64,000 nt of DNA from Porphyromonadaceae bacterium W3.11 (GCA_030434245.1 JAUISX010000001.1:593826-657825); one strand, 5' to 3'. Shown: positions 36,793 to 45,813, counted from the stretch's first letter. Numbers and translations are program-made. The notes: generated from the sequence alone by a model not told the origin.

Positions 36793-37203
36793 ATGGCAAA
36801 CTACAAAATCGAAAAAGTCGAGGGTATAGGACCTCAGTATGGAGAGAAGTTAAAGAAGGTAGGCGTAACAACAACTGATGCCCTTCATGCGGCAGCTCGG
36901 ACCAAAGCAATGCGTAAGGATTTGGCTGATAAGACAGGTATTCCAGAGGACAAAATTCTGAGATTCGCTAACCATGTAGATTTATTCCGTATTCAAGGAA
37001 TCGGTGCTCAGTATGCAGAACTTCTTGAGATCTCAGGGGTAGATACCGTGAAAGAATTAGCTCAAAGGAATGCGGATAACCTAACGATGAAAATGGCAGA
37101 AGTCAATGCAAAGAAAAAACTAGTCCGACGCATACCTCCACTTAAAAGTGTAGAAAAGTGGATCATTATGGCTAAAGAGCTACCTAGGGGAATAGAGTAT
37201 TAA
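36793..37203 (+). CDS. DUF4332-family helix-hairpin-helix protein
   Basis: 136 residues made of two tandem helix-hairpin-helix-like units: KIEKVEGIGPQYGEKLKKVGVTTTDALHAA (~residues 5-34) and FRIQGIGAQYAELLEISGVDTVKELAQ (~65-92). Each has the GIGPxY/GIGAxY hairpin. This matches DUF4332, related to the HhH domains of helicases and topoisomerases, so nucleic-acid binding is plausible but not shown. A basic stretch follows (NAKKKLVRRIPPLKSVEKW). It is monocistronic. No signal peptide, so cytoplasmic. Confidence 0.87.
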   Translation: MANYKIEKVEGIGPQYGEKLKKVGVTTTDALHAAARTKAMRKDLADKTGIPEDKILRFANHVDLFRIQGIGAQYAELLEISGVDTVKELAQRNADNLTMKMAEVNAKKKLVRRIPPLKSVEKWIIMAKELPRGIEY

Positions 37204-37292
37204 TCTACCATCCAGCCTGCAGCTGTAAGACTAAAAGAGAGCATGACTTAAAAGAGCAAAAGCTCCAATATCTCATTACTCTTAATAAGACA

Positions 37293-37351
37293 AAAGCCGT
37301 TTAGAGTTTTTAGATCATGGTATTATGCCATAGAAAGCTCTGAAGCGGCTT
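37293..37351. repeat. Long imperfect hairpin between the DUF4332 and tricorn genes
   Basis: AAGCCGTTTAGAGTTTTTAG pairs with the inverse arm ending GCTCTGAAGCGGCTT, with an inner ATGG/CCAT pairing around TATTATG. Span about 59 nt. There is no T-tract, so it is not a clear terminator. The other sequence in 37204-37520 is unremarkable apart from the tricorn promoter box. Confidence 0.5.
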
Positions 37352-37462
37352 CCTTACTTGCTATTGCAAAATCAGTTCATTATATAATACGAAAACGGAC
37401 GGAATACTCGTCAATAGCAGATGAGTAAGCAGTTTTAACTTTTCAAACACTCTCTTTTTTAG

Positions 37463-37470
37463 TAAGTTTG
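37463..37470 (+). promoter_or_regulatory. -7 box for the tricorn-like peptidase gene
   Basis: TAAGTTTG matches TAnnTTTG, 50 bp upstream of the ATG at 37521. Confidence 0.55.
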
Positions 37471-37520
37471 CGTTTGTAACCAAATATTTACTTTATTAAC
37501 ATATAGCGAATACTCTTTTT

Positions 37521-40500
37521 ATGAGACTTAACAAAACCATTATTGCCTTACTGCTCCTAGTATCAGGAGTTATGGCACATGCCAACGACAATCCTTTATG
37601 GATGCGTTACCCTGCTATCTCTCCCGATGGATCTGAAATCGCATTTACATACAAGGGCGATATTTATAAGGTCCCTGCACAAGGAGGCGAAGCCGTTAGG
37701 CTTACTACAAACCCTGCACATGACACACGTCCTATGTGGAGTCCTGATGGCAAAAAGATTGCATTTGAGAGCAATCGCCATTATGGTGCTAATGACATCT
37801 ACATCATGGACTCCGAGGGTGGAACTGCTACGAGAGTAACGACCCACTCAAGTAGTGAAAAACTCATTAGTTTTAGTCCAGATGGTCAGTTTATTTACTA
37901 TGCCACACACATTCAAGACCCAGCTAGTAGTGCACTATTCCCTACTGGTCGTCTTAATGAATTATATAAGGTTCCTACCACTGGAGGTCGTAGTATCATG
38001 GCTATGGCTACACCTGTCTCAATGGGTAACATATCCAAGGACGGACGTTACTTAATCTATGAAGATATCAAGGGATTTGAGAACGAGTGGAGAAAGCACC
38101 ATACTTCTTCTGTTACCAAAGACATAAAGATGTATGACTTTAAAAATAAAAGTTACAGCACACTTGTTGATTGGAAAGGTGAAGATCGTAACCCAGTATT
38201 TGCACCAGACAATAAGAACTTTTACTTCCTAAGTGAGAGAGCTGGTACCATCAATGTCTTTAAGCAAGGCTTGAATGGTAGCACAGCCACACAAATGACC
38301 AGCTTCAAGCACCACCCAGTCCGCTTCCTATCTGTAGCTAATAATGGGGTTCTATGCTTTGGTTATGATGGTGAAATCTACACCCTACGTGATGGAGGAA
38401 CTGCGAGTAAGGTAAATATCAAAATCATCAATGACCTTGATGAAACGCTTGACGAGCAGAAGACATTCACTCGTGGAGCAACATCTGTCTCAGTATCCCC
38501 TGATGGTTCTCAAATAGCTTTCATAGTCCGTGGCGAGGTGTTTGTAACCTCAGTAGAGTACTCAACAACGAAGAGAATAACAGAGACAACAGCTGAAGAA
38601 AGCAGCGTATCTTTTGGTGCAGATAATCGCAGTATTGTTTACGCTTCAGAGCGTGATGGCAAGAGTGATCTCTACATTGCGAAGATCACCAGAGATGAAG
38701 ATCCTAACTTCCCTAATGCGACACTAATTACCGAAGAGAAGTTGATTCCTAACGATCATTCTGAAAAGATGCACCCACAATTCTCACCTGATGGAAAAGA
38801 AGTGGCATTCGTGAAAGATCGCTCTAAGGTTATGATTTACAATATTGAGCGAAAAGAGCTTCGTCAAGTCACAAATGGTAAGAATGTTACAGAGCGTAAC
38901 GGATATATCGGCTTCGTATGGTCTCCTGATGGCAAATGGATGGCAATGGAAATGGTGGATAATCACCACGAGCCTTTTGGTGACATCATGCTCGTCAGTA
39001 CCGAAGGTGAAAATAATGAGATACACAACTTGACTCAAAGCGGATACTTCGCAGGTAATCCACGATTTGTAATGGATGGCAATGCGATCATCTATTATTC
39101 AGAGCAATATGGGATGCGTAATCACGCATCATGGGGCTCTATGAATGACGTGATGATCGTCTTCCTAAATAGAGAGTCCTACAACAAATTTGTACTAAAT
39201 GCTGAAGAGTACGAACTTCTGACCGAAGCTGAGAAAAAAGCTAAAGAGGAAGAAGAGAAAGAGAAGGATAAAGACGAAGCTAAAAAAGAGACTAAGAAGG
39301 ATAGTAAAGACATCCTCGTAGAGCTTGAGAATATTGAATATCGTACCCTACGACTGACTCCAGTATCCTCTCAGTTAGGAGACGCATACATCACTGATGA
39401 TGGCAAGAAGCTATATTATATGAGTGCCTTCGAAGGTGGTTATGACCTTTGGGTGAAAGACCTAAGGAAGCATGAGACTAAGCTACTGAAGAAGATGAAC
39501 GGTTCATACCAATCACTTACACCTGACGCAAAGGGTAAAAACCTATTCCTTCTGAGTGGTTCATCATTCCAAAAAATGTCTCTCGCATCTGAGTCTATCA
39601 CTCCTATCTCTTATAGAGCAACCATGAAACTAAATACCGCTGAAGAGCGTGAGTTCATGTTTGACTATGTCAAGAGGGAGGAAGCTGCAAGATTCTATGT
39701 CAAGGATATGCATGGTGTGGATTGGGAATTCATGACTCAGGAGTATCGTAAATTCTTACCTCACATCAATAATAATCACGACTTCTCAGAAATGCTTTCT
39801 GAGCTACTTGGTGAGCTAAATGTTTCACACACAGGTAGTGGATATGGTAGCCCTAGAAGTGCCGAAAGCACCGCTGAGCTAGGCTTATTCTTCGACCTAT
39901 CTGAAGCTTCCGACAAGGGCCTTAAGATCGAAGAGGTCGTAGTAGGAGGACCGTTTGACACTTACTTATCTAAAGTGCAGGAGGGTGACTATTTAACTAA
40001 GATCGATGGAGTGGAGATCAAAAAGGATGTTGATTATTTCCCACTTCTTACTGGTAAGATTAATAAGCCTGTCTTACTAAGCTTCTACTCCGTACATACA
40101 GGCAAGAGCTGGGAGGAAGTGATCAAACCTATATCTGCTGGCAAACTCAATGGGCTGCTCTATGAGCGTTGGATCAAGCAACGTGCAGATGAAGTTGATC
40201 GCCTATCAAACGGACGCCTAGGATATGTACATATCCCATCTATGGATGATAATAGCTTCCGCCGCGTGTTCTCTGATGTAATGGGTAAATATTACCAAAG
40301 AGATGGTATCGTCATTGACATCCGCTATAATGGTGGTGGTCGCTTACACGAAGATCTTGAAGCATTCTTCTCTGGTACAAAATACCTAACTCAGGAAGTA
40401 CAGGGTAAGTATTACTGTGATATGCCTTCCAAGAGATGGACTAAGCCTAGCGTCATGGTGATCTGTGAAGCGGACTACTCAAATGCTCACGGTACCCCAT

Positions 40501-40754
40501 GGGTATTCAAGAAGATGGGTATTAGCAAGCTAGTAGGTATGCCAGTACCAGGAACAATGACTAGTGTGAACTGGGTAACCCTTCAGGATCCATCTCTATA
40601 CTTCGGGATCCCAGCCGTTGGTTATAAGACTGACGAAGGTTACTACCTAGAGAACTTCCAGTTAGAGCCAGACGTGAAGGTTGAGCTTGATCTGAAGAAA
40701 GTCTTAAAGGGTGAAGACACCCAGATGGAAGCTGCTGTGAGGGAACTAATGTAA
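37521..40754 (+). CDS. Tricorn-like S41 serine peptidase, exported
   Basis: 1077 residues. Signal peptide at ~1-21. An N-terminal beta-propeller of PD40/WD40-like repeats carries the motif PDG several times (ISPDGSEIAFTYKG, WSPDGKKIAFESN, FSPDGQFIYYA), and a second propeller covers ~290-690. Between ~570 and 600 there is a very acidic/basic Lys-Glu linker interrupting the second propeller. The C-terminal part holds a helical bundle with Ser769-His770 (LNVSHTGSGYG), a PDZ domain (~795-870) and an S41 core with the probable nucleophile Ser987 in DYSNAHGTPW. This architecture matches archaeal tricorn protease. It probably degrades peptides in the periplasm, fitting an amino-acid-fermenting lifestyle. 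Confidence 0.92.
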   Translation: MRLNKTIIALLLLVSGVMAHANDNPLWMRYPAISPDGSEIAFTYKGDIYKVPAQGGEAVRLTTNPAHDTRPMWSPDGKKIAFESNRHYGANDIYIMDSEGGTATRVTTHSSSEKLISFSPDGQFIYYATHIQDPASSALFPTGRLNELYKVPTTGGRSIMAMATPVSMGNISKDGRYLIYEDIKGFENEWRKHHTSSVTKDIKMYDFKNKSYSTLVDWKGEDRNPVFAPDNKNFYFLSERAGTINVFKQGLNGSTATQMTSFKHHPVRFLSVANNGVLCFGYDGEIYTLRDGGTASKVNIKIINDLDETLDEQKTFTRGATSVSVSPDGSQIAFIVRGEVFVTSVEYSTTKRITETTAEESSVSFGADNRSIVYASERDGKSDLYIAKITRDEDPNFPNATLITEEKLIPNDHSEKMHPQFSPDGKEVAFVKDRSKVMIYNIERKELRQVTNGKNVTERNGYIGFVWSPDGKWMAMEMVDNHHEPFGDIMLVSTEGENNEIHNLTQSGYFAGNPRFVMDGNAIIYYSEQYGMRNHASWGSMNDVMIVFLNRESYNKFVLNAEEYELLTEAEKKAKEEEEKEKDKDEAKKETKKDSKDILVELENIEYRTLRLTPVSSQLGDAYITDDGKKLYYMSAFEGGYDLWVKDLRKHETKLLKKMNGSYQSLTPDAKGKNLFLLSGSSFQKMSLASESITPISYRATMKLNTAEEREFMFDYVKREEAARFYVKDMHGVDWEFMTQEYRKFLPHINNNHDFSEMLSELLGELNVSHTGSGYGSPRSAESTAELGLFFDLSEASDKGLKIEEVVVGGPFDTYLSKVQEGDYLTKIDGVEIKKDVDYFPLLTGKINKPVLLSFYSVHTGKSWEEVIKPISAGKLNGLLYERWIKQRADEVDRLSNGRLGYVHIPSMDDNSFRRVFSDVMGKYYQRDGIVIDIRYNGGGRLHEDLEAFFSGTKYLTQEVQGKYYCDMPSKRWTKPSVMVICEADYSNAHGTPWVFKKMGISKLVGMPVPGTMTSVNWVTLQDPSLYFGIPAVGYKTDEGYYLENFQLEPDVKVELDLKKVLKGEDTQMEAAVRELM

Positions 40755-40777
40755 TCACAATAGATCCTAAACGCACG

Positions 40778-40818
40778 AAAATAGGTGCATCAGAAGTTTT
40801 CTTCTGATGCACCTATTT
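40778..40818 (+). terminator. Terminator after the tricorn gene
   Basis: The arms 40778-40796 (AAAATAGGTGCATCAGAAG) and 40801-40818 (CTTCTGATGCACCTATTT) are perfectly complementary, with flanking A and T residues. Confidence 0.85.
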
Positions 40819-40832
40819 CCTTTATCCCCCAT

Positions 40833-40877
40833 GACGTTTGAGTAGAGACCACAGTTAAATGTACCATTCAATAGGTA
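40833..40877. repeat. ~45-bp dispersed repeat, copy 1
   Basis: ACGTTTGAGTAG, AAATGTACCA and TCAATAGGTA occur here in the same order and spacing as at 43871-43915, with a handful of substitutions. Same orientation. No coding potential. Confidence 0.6.
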
Positions 40878-40965
40878 GTCGTATTCTATCACGTACCCGT
40901 TGTACTCTCCAACTCGCAAGCAGTTTGGATACTGTCCCCAAAAAGTGTGTAAGTCCCAAGAATGT

Positions 40966-40973
40966 TATCTTTG
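40966..40973 (+). promoter_or_regulatory. -7 box of the IS256 transposase gene
   Basis: TATCTTTG, 30 bp upstream of the transposase ATG and inside the element. Confidence 0.6.
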
Positions 40974-41003
40974 AAAAGTTAAAAACAAAAGATAAACAAG
41001 AAG

Positions 41004-42161
41004 ATGAGACTTACACAAATGCAATTTAAGGAAATTCTATCAAACGTGATGACAGAGCCAAATGGAGTTGGTCGTTTAATGGAGTTAATCATCGAAATAG
41101 CGATGCAAGGGGAGAGGGAACTGTATAAAGAAGATAGTGGCGATGTGAGCAATGGATACCGCCCCCGTCGCATCTTTGCGAGTGGTAATATGCTAGAATT
41201 ACGAGTACCCCGAACTCGACAGCAGGGCTTCATGCCCTTGATTTTAGGCGTTCTCAAAGATCAAGAGAAAGAGATGGGAGAACTAGCAGGTTATCTATAT
41301 AGCTGCGGTAATACGATGGAGGATATCTCTGGAGTATTCGAGCGTTTGTATGGTAAACGTTATAGTACGAGTCAAATCAATCGTCTCTCCTTATCGACCC
41401 AAGAAGCAGTAGAAGAGTGGCGTCAAAGACGTCTACCGAGGACTTTAGAGGCACTTGTTATCGATGCTACATATCTTCCTGTACGGAGAGGAGAAAGTGT
41501 GAGCAAGGAGGCATTTTTTGTAGTGATGAGTTTAGATAGCGAAGGACGTCGAGACATCGTGGGTGTCTATAATAATCCAACAGAGGGAAGCGGCATCTGG
41601 GGCGAGTTTTTTGAGGATCTAAAAAGCCGAGGACTCGAAGAGGTAGGACTAATCATTTCAGACGGGTTGAATAACATTGAAGAGGTTGCACGTGAGCACT
41701 TTACAGAAGTGGAAGTCCAGCTCTGCACGGTGCATCTACAGCGAGAAATAACTCGAAAGATACGCCCTCGAGATAAGTCAGCCATCGCAAGTGATCTACA
41801 GGAGGTCTTTAGTAAAGACGGCTCAAGAAGCTCACCTTTAGATGGCCTAGAGAGCTTTAAAAACTTTGCGTTCAGATGGCGTAAGAGCTATCCTTTTCTC
41901 ACAAAAATAGCTAACGGTCAGAGGATAGAGTATTACTTCACATACCTAAAATACGACGTCAGTGTTCGCAAGTACATTCATAGTACTAACTGGATAGAAC
42001 GCTTCAATAGACAGGTAAAGAAAGGGGCTCGATATAAATGTGCATTACCTAGCGTAGAATCCGCTCTACACTTGATAGGTAGTATTGCAATCAATGCAAA
42101 CTATCTGAAGAAAAGAATAGGAGATCTAACTCTTGGACTTAGGAAGAACAATGAAAAGTAA
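41004..42161 (+). CDS. IS256-family (Mutator-type) transposase
   Basis: 385 residues, normal for the family. The N-terminal MRLTQMQFKEILSNVM region is followed by GYRPRRIFASGNMLELRVPRTR. The catalytic DDE triad sits in ALVIDATYLPVRRGE (Asp, ~residue 153), GLIISDGLNN (Asp, ~218) and STNWIERFNRQVKKG (Glu, ~330). VQLCTVHLQREITRKI is the family's C/H signature block. It is uninterrupted and flanked by intact inverted repeats and a target duplication, so probably functional. Confidence 0.95.
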   Translation: MRLTQMQFKEILSNVMTEPNGVGRLMELIIEIAMQGERELYKEDSGDVSNGYRPRRIFASGNMLELRVPRTRQQGFMPLILGVLKDQEKEMGELAGYLYSCGNTMEDISGVFERLYGKRYSTSQINRLSLSTQEAVEEWRQRRLPRTLEALVIDATYLPVRRGESVSKEAFFVVMSLDSEGRRDIVGVYNNPTEGSGIWGEFFEDLKSRGLEEVGLIISDGLNNIEEVAREHFTEVEVQLCTVHLQREITRKIRPRDKSAIASDLQEVFSKDGSRSSPLDGLESFKNFAFRWRKSYPFLTKIANGQRIEYYFTYLKYDVSVRKYIHSTNWIERFNRQVKKGARYKCALPSVESALHLIGSIAINANYLKKRIGDLTLGLRKNNEK

Positions 42162-42372
42162 ATAACAACAATGTGCTTTATTTTCCAACACAAAGATATC
42201 AACCTAAAAGAATACGGCAAGGCGGTGTCTCCGCGGTGCTACGACAGCCTTGCCTTAATTCTTTATTGGTCTATCTTTAATGTTTATGGAAAACAAAGCG
42301 AAAAAATATGTAGGTTTGCTTTTCAGAGACGCATTCTGCCGTACACACTTTTGGGGACACTACCGCAGTTTG

Positions 42373-42925
42373 CAATAAGATTGCATGCGTTGTACGAAAA
42401 TCTATGTCTTACCATAATGAGCACCCTCTTATTGGAGGGCTTTCTTGACTTGCAATACAAAGAGGGAGGGAACTTAAGTTCTACCCTATAAGTGTGAGTC
42501 GAAAAGACTTAGAAAAAACTCGTAAATAGCATCGTTTTTAGTGGACCTCGCACACACCCTACCCTTCTATTCAACAACTACGGAGCAAAGTATATATTTT
42601 ATTAAACAGCATCAAAATCATACCGAGCGAGGTGGATAGATAGATAGATTATAGCGAAGTTAAGTATGTGGAACGCATGATATGCCACACCTTAAAAAGC
42701 TAAAGAGATCGTGCTATATAGGGACAAGCCTCTGACATCGGTAATAGATATAAGAAAAAAGAATCCACACTCTTCCTAATCATAGTCCTTTTGATTAAAA
42801 GATGAAATCTTATCAAAAGACGTAAACGTATTCATTTTTAGAAGTCTAATAAAAACTCTTCATATTTGATGCGTTCCAGCTCCAAATCGAGGTTAAATTT
42901 CACTGCTAACACCAATCTTATCAAT
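42373..42925. other. Gene-free region downstream of the IS256 element
   Basis: About 550 bp with no frame that looks coding. Continues the sequence split by the IS256 insertion at GCAGTTTG. I see no gene that the insertion would have disrupted. Confidence 0.45.
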
Positions 42926-42975
42926 AAAAAATGCCAGAACAACAGAGCGTTTACTACTGTTATCTGGCATTTTTA
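42926..42975 (-). terminator. Terminator for the small membrane-protein gene
   Basis: AAAAATGCCAG (42926-42936) pairs with CTGGCATTTTT (42964-42974), with additional ACAG/CTGT pairing inside. Leftward it ends in a T-run. Confidence 0.75.
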
Positions 42976-42986
42976 AATCTGAAGTG

Positions 42987-43367
42987 TTATCTAGTAATAC
43001 TACTTGACTTGACTTCTCTTCTGTATATAATTTCAATCTCTAAAATAGGTATTAACACTAAGTAAAAAAGACTACCTAAAATTGGGCCCATTCCTCTTAC
43101 ACTACCTATATGAATAAAATATAATCCACTAAATATTGCCAATACACACAATAAAGACACAAATCTCACGAATGATCTTAATAAGTTTATTTTTGATTCG
43201 CGATTTTCTCTTTTAGTTATTAATCTTTCCATAATTCCACTAAGGATTAGATACAATGGAATAAACAGAAAAAAGGTATCTAAAAATGAAGAAGGATTGC
43301 AGATACCTGAAATCACATAAACAGAAAGAAATATCGCTCCAATAACAAGTTTAAAAACTATCCTCAT
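42987..43367 (-). CDS. Small integral membrane protein, unknown
   Basis: 126 residues with four predicted transmembrane segments (about 6-24, 30-48, 66-86 and 94-114). A basic stretch ITKRENRESKINLLRSFVRF lies between the second and third. I do not recognise a family. A terminator follows directly, and the region upstream (43368-43609) is AT-rich without another gene. It sits among IS elements and a transposase relic, so may be a recently acquired or decaying accessory gene. Coding status rests on the hydrophobic pattern, length and the terminator. Confidence 0.55.
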   Translation of the reverse strand: MRIVFKLVIGAIFLSVYVISGICNPSSFLDTFFLFIPLYLILSGIMERLITKRENRESKINLLRSFVRFVSLLCVLAIFSGLYFIHIGSVRGMGPILGSLFYLVLIPILEIEIIYRREVKSSSITR

Positions 43368-43609
43368 TGTTCTTTCAACTAATTGCAGTTAATAAATTCA
43401 CCAAAATCACTGATGTTGCACTCCCCGATTGCACCCCTAATATTAAAGGGGACAACAAAAAAACATATAGAACCTTTTGTCTATAACTTATTGAAAATTA
43501 TATATACATACACCAGTTGATGATAAATATAGATATTTTAGAGATAATAAAAAAAATGTCTTCTAAGCCTTCAAATACATACAGGTTCAAATACGATGTT
43601 CTAATACAA

Positions 43610-43860
43610 TGCGAGTTTGATTATAGCAACCATAACAAGAGCCTACTTATCAATGACTTCAGAGTTTAAGGATGGTATTTGGGGTATCAAATAGTACGCA
43701 AGCAGCCCTGATTTTTGATTAATCAAGAAATTATTCACTCTGCGATGTCTCGAGTTTATTACTTGACATACAATCTTTAAGAGATCATTGACTGTTTCTA
43801 TAGTGGATCTTTTTCTAAAGAAAATCATATGGTGTATGCACATTAGGTACTCTTAATAAC
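43610..43860 (-). pseudogene. IS982-family transposase remnant (C-terminal end)
   Basis: Leftward translation of 43643-43843 gives RSTIETVNDLLKIVCQ, RHRRVNNFLINQKSGLLAYYL and PSLNSEVIDK. These align with the C-terminus of the intact transposase at 2486-3388 (AIIETVNDLLKNVCQ, HRSVNNFVVNLVSGLLAYNL, PSLNLEIIDK). Beyond it, TGCGAGTTTG near 43610 matches the element's terminal repeat CGCGAGTTCG. Only the last ~65 codons and one end remain; the rest is lost. It is therefore a dead fragment of a related but diverged IS. Confidence 0.85.
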
Positions 43861-43870
43861 TAAATTCCCC

Positions 43871-43915
43871 TACGTTTGAGTAGCGACCGTAACCAAATGT
43901 ACCAATCAATAGGTA
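43871..43915. repeat. ~45-bp dispersed repeat, copy 2
   Basis: Second copy of the repeat at 40833-40877 (ACGTTTGAGTAG ... AAATGTACCA ... TCAATAGGTA), directly beside the truncated side of the IS982 relic. Confidence 0.6.
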
Positions 43916-43987
43916 TTGTAAAAGAGATATCTCCTCTGTACCTTTGTTCACAGAAGTAACACAATTAAATAACCACGAATAATACAA

Positions 43988-44021
43988 GGAATGAGCTCAT
44001 CCGTGAGGATATGCTCATTCC
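43988..44021 (-). terminator. Hairpin downstream of the YitT gene
   Basis: GGAATGAGC (43988-43996) pairs with GCTCATTCC (44013-44021), with extra pairing inside (CATCC/GGAT). It lies 40 bp after the leftward stop and could end transcription in either direction. Confidence 0.5.
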
Positions 44022-44060
44022 TATCTTTTTATCCAACCCCATCACCATCATCGTGTACCT

Positions 44061-44981
44061 TTAAGGCAGATTCATAACGTCATGGCTAGCATCCATGGTA
44101 GAGATAAAGGCCATGGGATCAACCTCCTTAACACAAGACTTAATGATTGATATTTTTTTACGCTCTGTAATCATAAAGATCACTTCCCTCTCATCACCCT
44201 TATACATACCTTTGCCCTTCAGGATAGTCCCTCGAAGTTTAAGCTTTTCATCTAGTAATAACTCCTTAATCTTATCTATATGCTCAGATACAATGAAGAT
44301 AGCTTTTTTAGGATTTTCGGGCTGTAGAAAATCAACCACCTTACCATAAATAAATATCGTCAACCATGAGTACAAAGGTACCGTCCAGTCTTTGAATACA
44401 ATAAGACCAAAGATAACTACGATTGAATCAATTACTATAATGCAGTTACTTAGCTTAAGATTTCGCCCCGAAGCAATAACACGCCCTAGAACATCTGTAC
44501 CAGCACTCGTACTTCCTGCCTTGAATACAAAAAAGACACCCAAACCCACAATAGCAGCACCATAGAAAGCTGACAACAAGCGATCCTCGACCACAAAAGA
44601 ACTATCCTGAAAGAGCTTTGTGAAGAGGTCTGTGAAAATAGAGATTAGCATAAAGGTAGCGACCGTCTTCCATCCAGATGAAAGGCCTAACTTCTTAGAT
44701 GCTAATATCAGTAAGGGGATATTAAATACTAATGCTGTAACCCCTATTGGTAAGCCATCAGGAGCAAAACTGAAGACCCCCTTCGTGAGATGATTGATCG
44801 CAATGGTCGTACCATATACACCGCCAGGCACTATATTAGCAGGAGCTAAAAAAAAGGAATACGCCAGGGCTTGAAATAAAGCACCCATTACTATATATAT
44901 GGCATCCATGAAGGGTTTATTGCCACTTAGTCTCGTACGCCACGAAGGTTTTTCTTCATGTATAAAAGTAAGTTGATTCAT
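44061..44981 (-). CDS. YitT-family membrane protein (DUF161/DUF2179)
   Basis: 306 residues. About five transmembrane segments in the first two thirds contain the family's signature region FFLAPANIVPGGVYGTTIAINHL (~residues 40-62) and the glycine-rich VFKAGSTSAGTDVLGRVI. A C-terminal cytoplasmic DUF2179 domain of ~80 residues follows (KAIFIVSEHIDKIKELLLDEKLKLRGTILKGKGMY). Physiological role is not established for the family. Leftward TATCTTTG box at 45018-45025. Confidence 0.9.
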   Translation of the reverse strand: MNQLTFIHEEKPSWRTRLSGNKPFMDAIYIVMGALFQALAYSFFLAPANIVPGGVYGTTIAINHLTKGVFSFAPDGLPIGVTALVFNIPLLILASKKLGLSSGWKTVATFMLISIFTDLFTKLFQDSSFVVEDRLLSAFYGAAIVGLGVFFVFKAGSTSAGTDVLGRVIASGRNLKLSNCIIVIDSIVVIFGLIVFKDWTVPLYSWLTIFIYGKVVDFLQPENPKKAIFIVSEHIDKIKELLLDEKLKLRGTILKGKGMYKGDEREVIFMITERKKISIIKSCVKEVDPMAFISTMDASHDVMNLP

Positions 44982-45017
44982 TAATTATTTTGATTGAAGT
45001 ATCCGACAAATTCACAG

Positions 45018-45025
45018 CAAAGATA
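45018..45025 (-). promoter_or_regulatory. -7 box for the YitT gene
   Basis: CAAAGATA reads TATCTTTG leftward, 37 bp upstream of the ATG at 44981. Confidence 0.65.
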
Positions 45026-45328
45026 CCAAAAAGGGATCACTAGGAGTCATACGCCAAAAGTCCTAAGAGAGAGCACTAAATGATCATAGGACATCTCTTT
45101 TTAAAAGTATAGTTACATTCTTTTCAAGGTACCTGTACAATATTTTCATTCTACCTATACTCTCGCGAAACAGTCCGCCTATACATTTTATCAAGTATGC
45201 CGAAAGGAAGGTTTTTCACAGATCAAAAAACGTTCGTTACTGCTTCATTGAAAACATATCAAAATAACATATAAATGGCAAAAGAACATGAAATAATTTG
45301 CTAAAGCAAAAGAAAATAACTAAGTTAG

Positions 45329-45354
45329 CAATGTGTTACAATAGTATAACATTG
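45329..45354. promoter_or_regulatory. Palindromic operator candidate upstream of the HTH gene
   Basis: CAATGTGTTA and TATAACATTG are inverted half-sites about 26 bp in total, 48 bp before the HTH gene start. This is where an autoregulatory site might lie. The rest of 44982-45401 shows no gene. Confidence 0.4.
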
Positions 45355-45401
45355 TGACTAAATTTAAATTGCTTAATTCACCATATAAAGAGATTAGCGA
45401 T

Positions 45402-45674
45402 ATGAGCAAAACACTTACATTCAACGAACTTAGGAGTTTTAAAGACAGCTTGCCTGACGGCACAATGCAACGCATTGCTGACGAACTTGGAATTTCAGTA
45501 GGAACAGTACGTAACTACTTCGGAGGAGCTAACTTCGAAGCTGGAGCACCTTCTGGAATACACTTAGAATCTGGTCCTGATGGAGGTCTTGTTGTACTAG
45601 ATGATACAACAATTTGGGATAAAGCAAATGAAATCTTAGCCGAAGAGTCAAAAACCGAAAAGATTGATGCCTAG
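45402..45674 (+). CDS. Small helix-turn-helix DNA-binding protein
   Basis: 90 residues from ATG 45402. An in-frame GTG 48 bp upstream lies over the palindrome and is less likely. The N-terminal half carries a helix-turn-helix: LPDGTMQRIADELGISVGTVRNYFGG (~residues 13-38). The C-terminal half is acidic and Gly-rich (SGPDGGLVVLDDTTIWDKANEIL). I recognise it as a type often annotated simply 'DNA-binding protein' in Bacteroidota. Single gene with its own terminator. Probably a transcriptional regulator; target unknown. Confidence 0.75.
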   Translation: MSKTLTFNELRSFKDSLPDGTMQRIADELGISVGTVRNYFGGANFEAGAPSGIHLESGPDGGLVVLDDTTIWDKANEILAEESKTEKIDA

Positions 45675-45699
45675 GCTATCAACAATAACATGAAATAGG

Positions 45700-45746
45700 A
45701 CCATCCGGAGCATTATTTATTAAGTAAATCCTCCGGATGGTTTTTT
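45700..45746 (+). terminator. Terminator after the HTH gene
   Basis: ACCATCCGGAG (45700-45710) pairs with CTCCGGATGGT (45731-45741), followed by a T-run. Confidence 0.88.
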
Positions 45747-45805
45747 ATACCCTCTCATTTTTGAAAAGACGAATTAAATACCCTGTATTTCTAAAATAAA
45801 ATCAT

Positions 45806-45813
45806 TATTTTTG
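45806..45813 (+). promoter_or_regulatory. -7 box for the ROK regulator gene
   Basis: TATTTTTG matches TAnnTTTG, 28 bp upstream of the ATG at 45842. Confidence 0.6.

Larger units (their letters stand above)
40928..42364 (+). mobile_element. Complete IS256-family insertion sequence (1437 bp)
   Basis: Left end GATACTGTCCCCAAAAAGTG and inverted right end GGTAGTGTCCCCAAAAGTGT form imperfect terminal inverted repeats. An exact 8-bp direct repeat GCAGTTTG flanks the element (40920-40927 and 42365-42372), the duplication size expected for IS256. One intact transposase gene with its own TATCTTTG box (40966-40973) is inside. The ~200 bp after the transposase gene hold a hairpin (GGCAAGGC and GCCTTGCC) but no convincing gene. 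Confidence 0.9.

Noticed and set aside
42171..42491. 106-codon rightward frame at the end of the IS256 element
   Set aside because: It spans the hairpin-bearing 3' part, the terminal inverted repeat and host flank of the IS. Composition is not protein-like and it crosses the element boundary.
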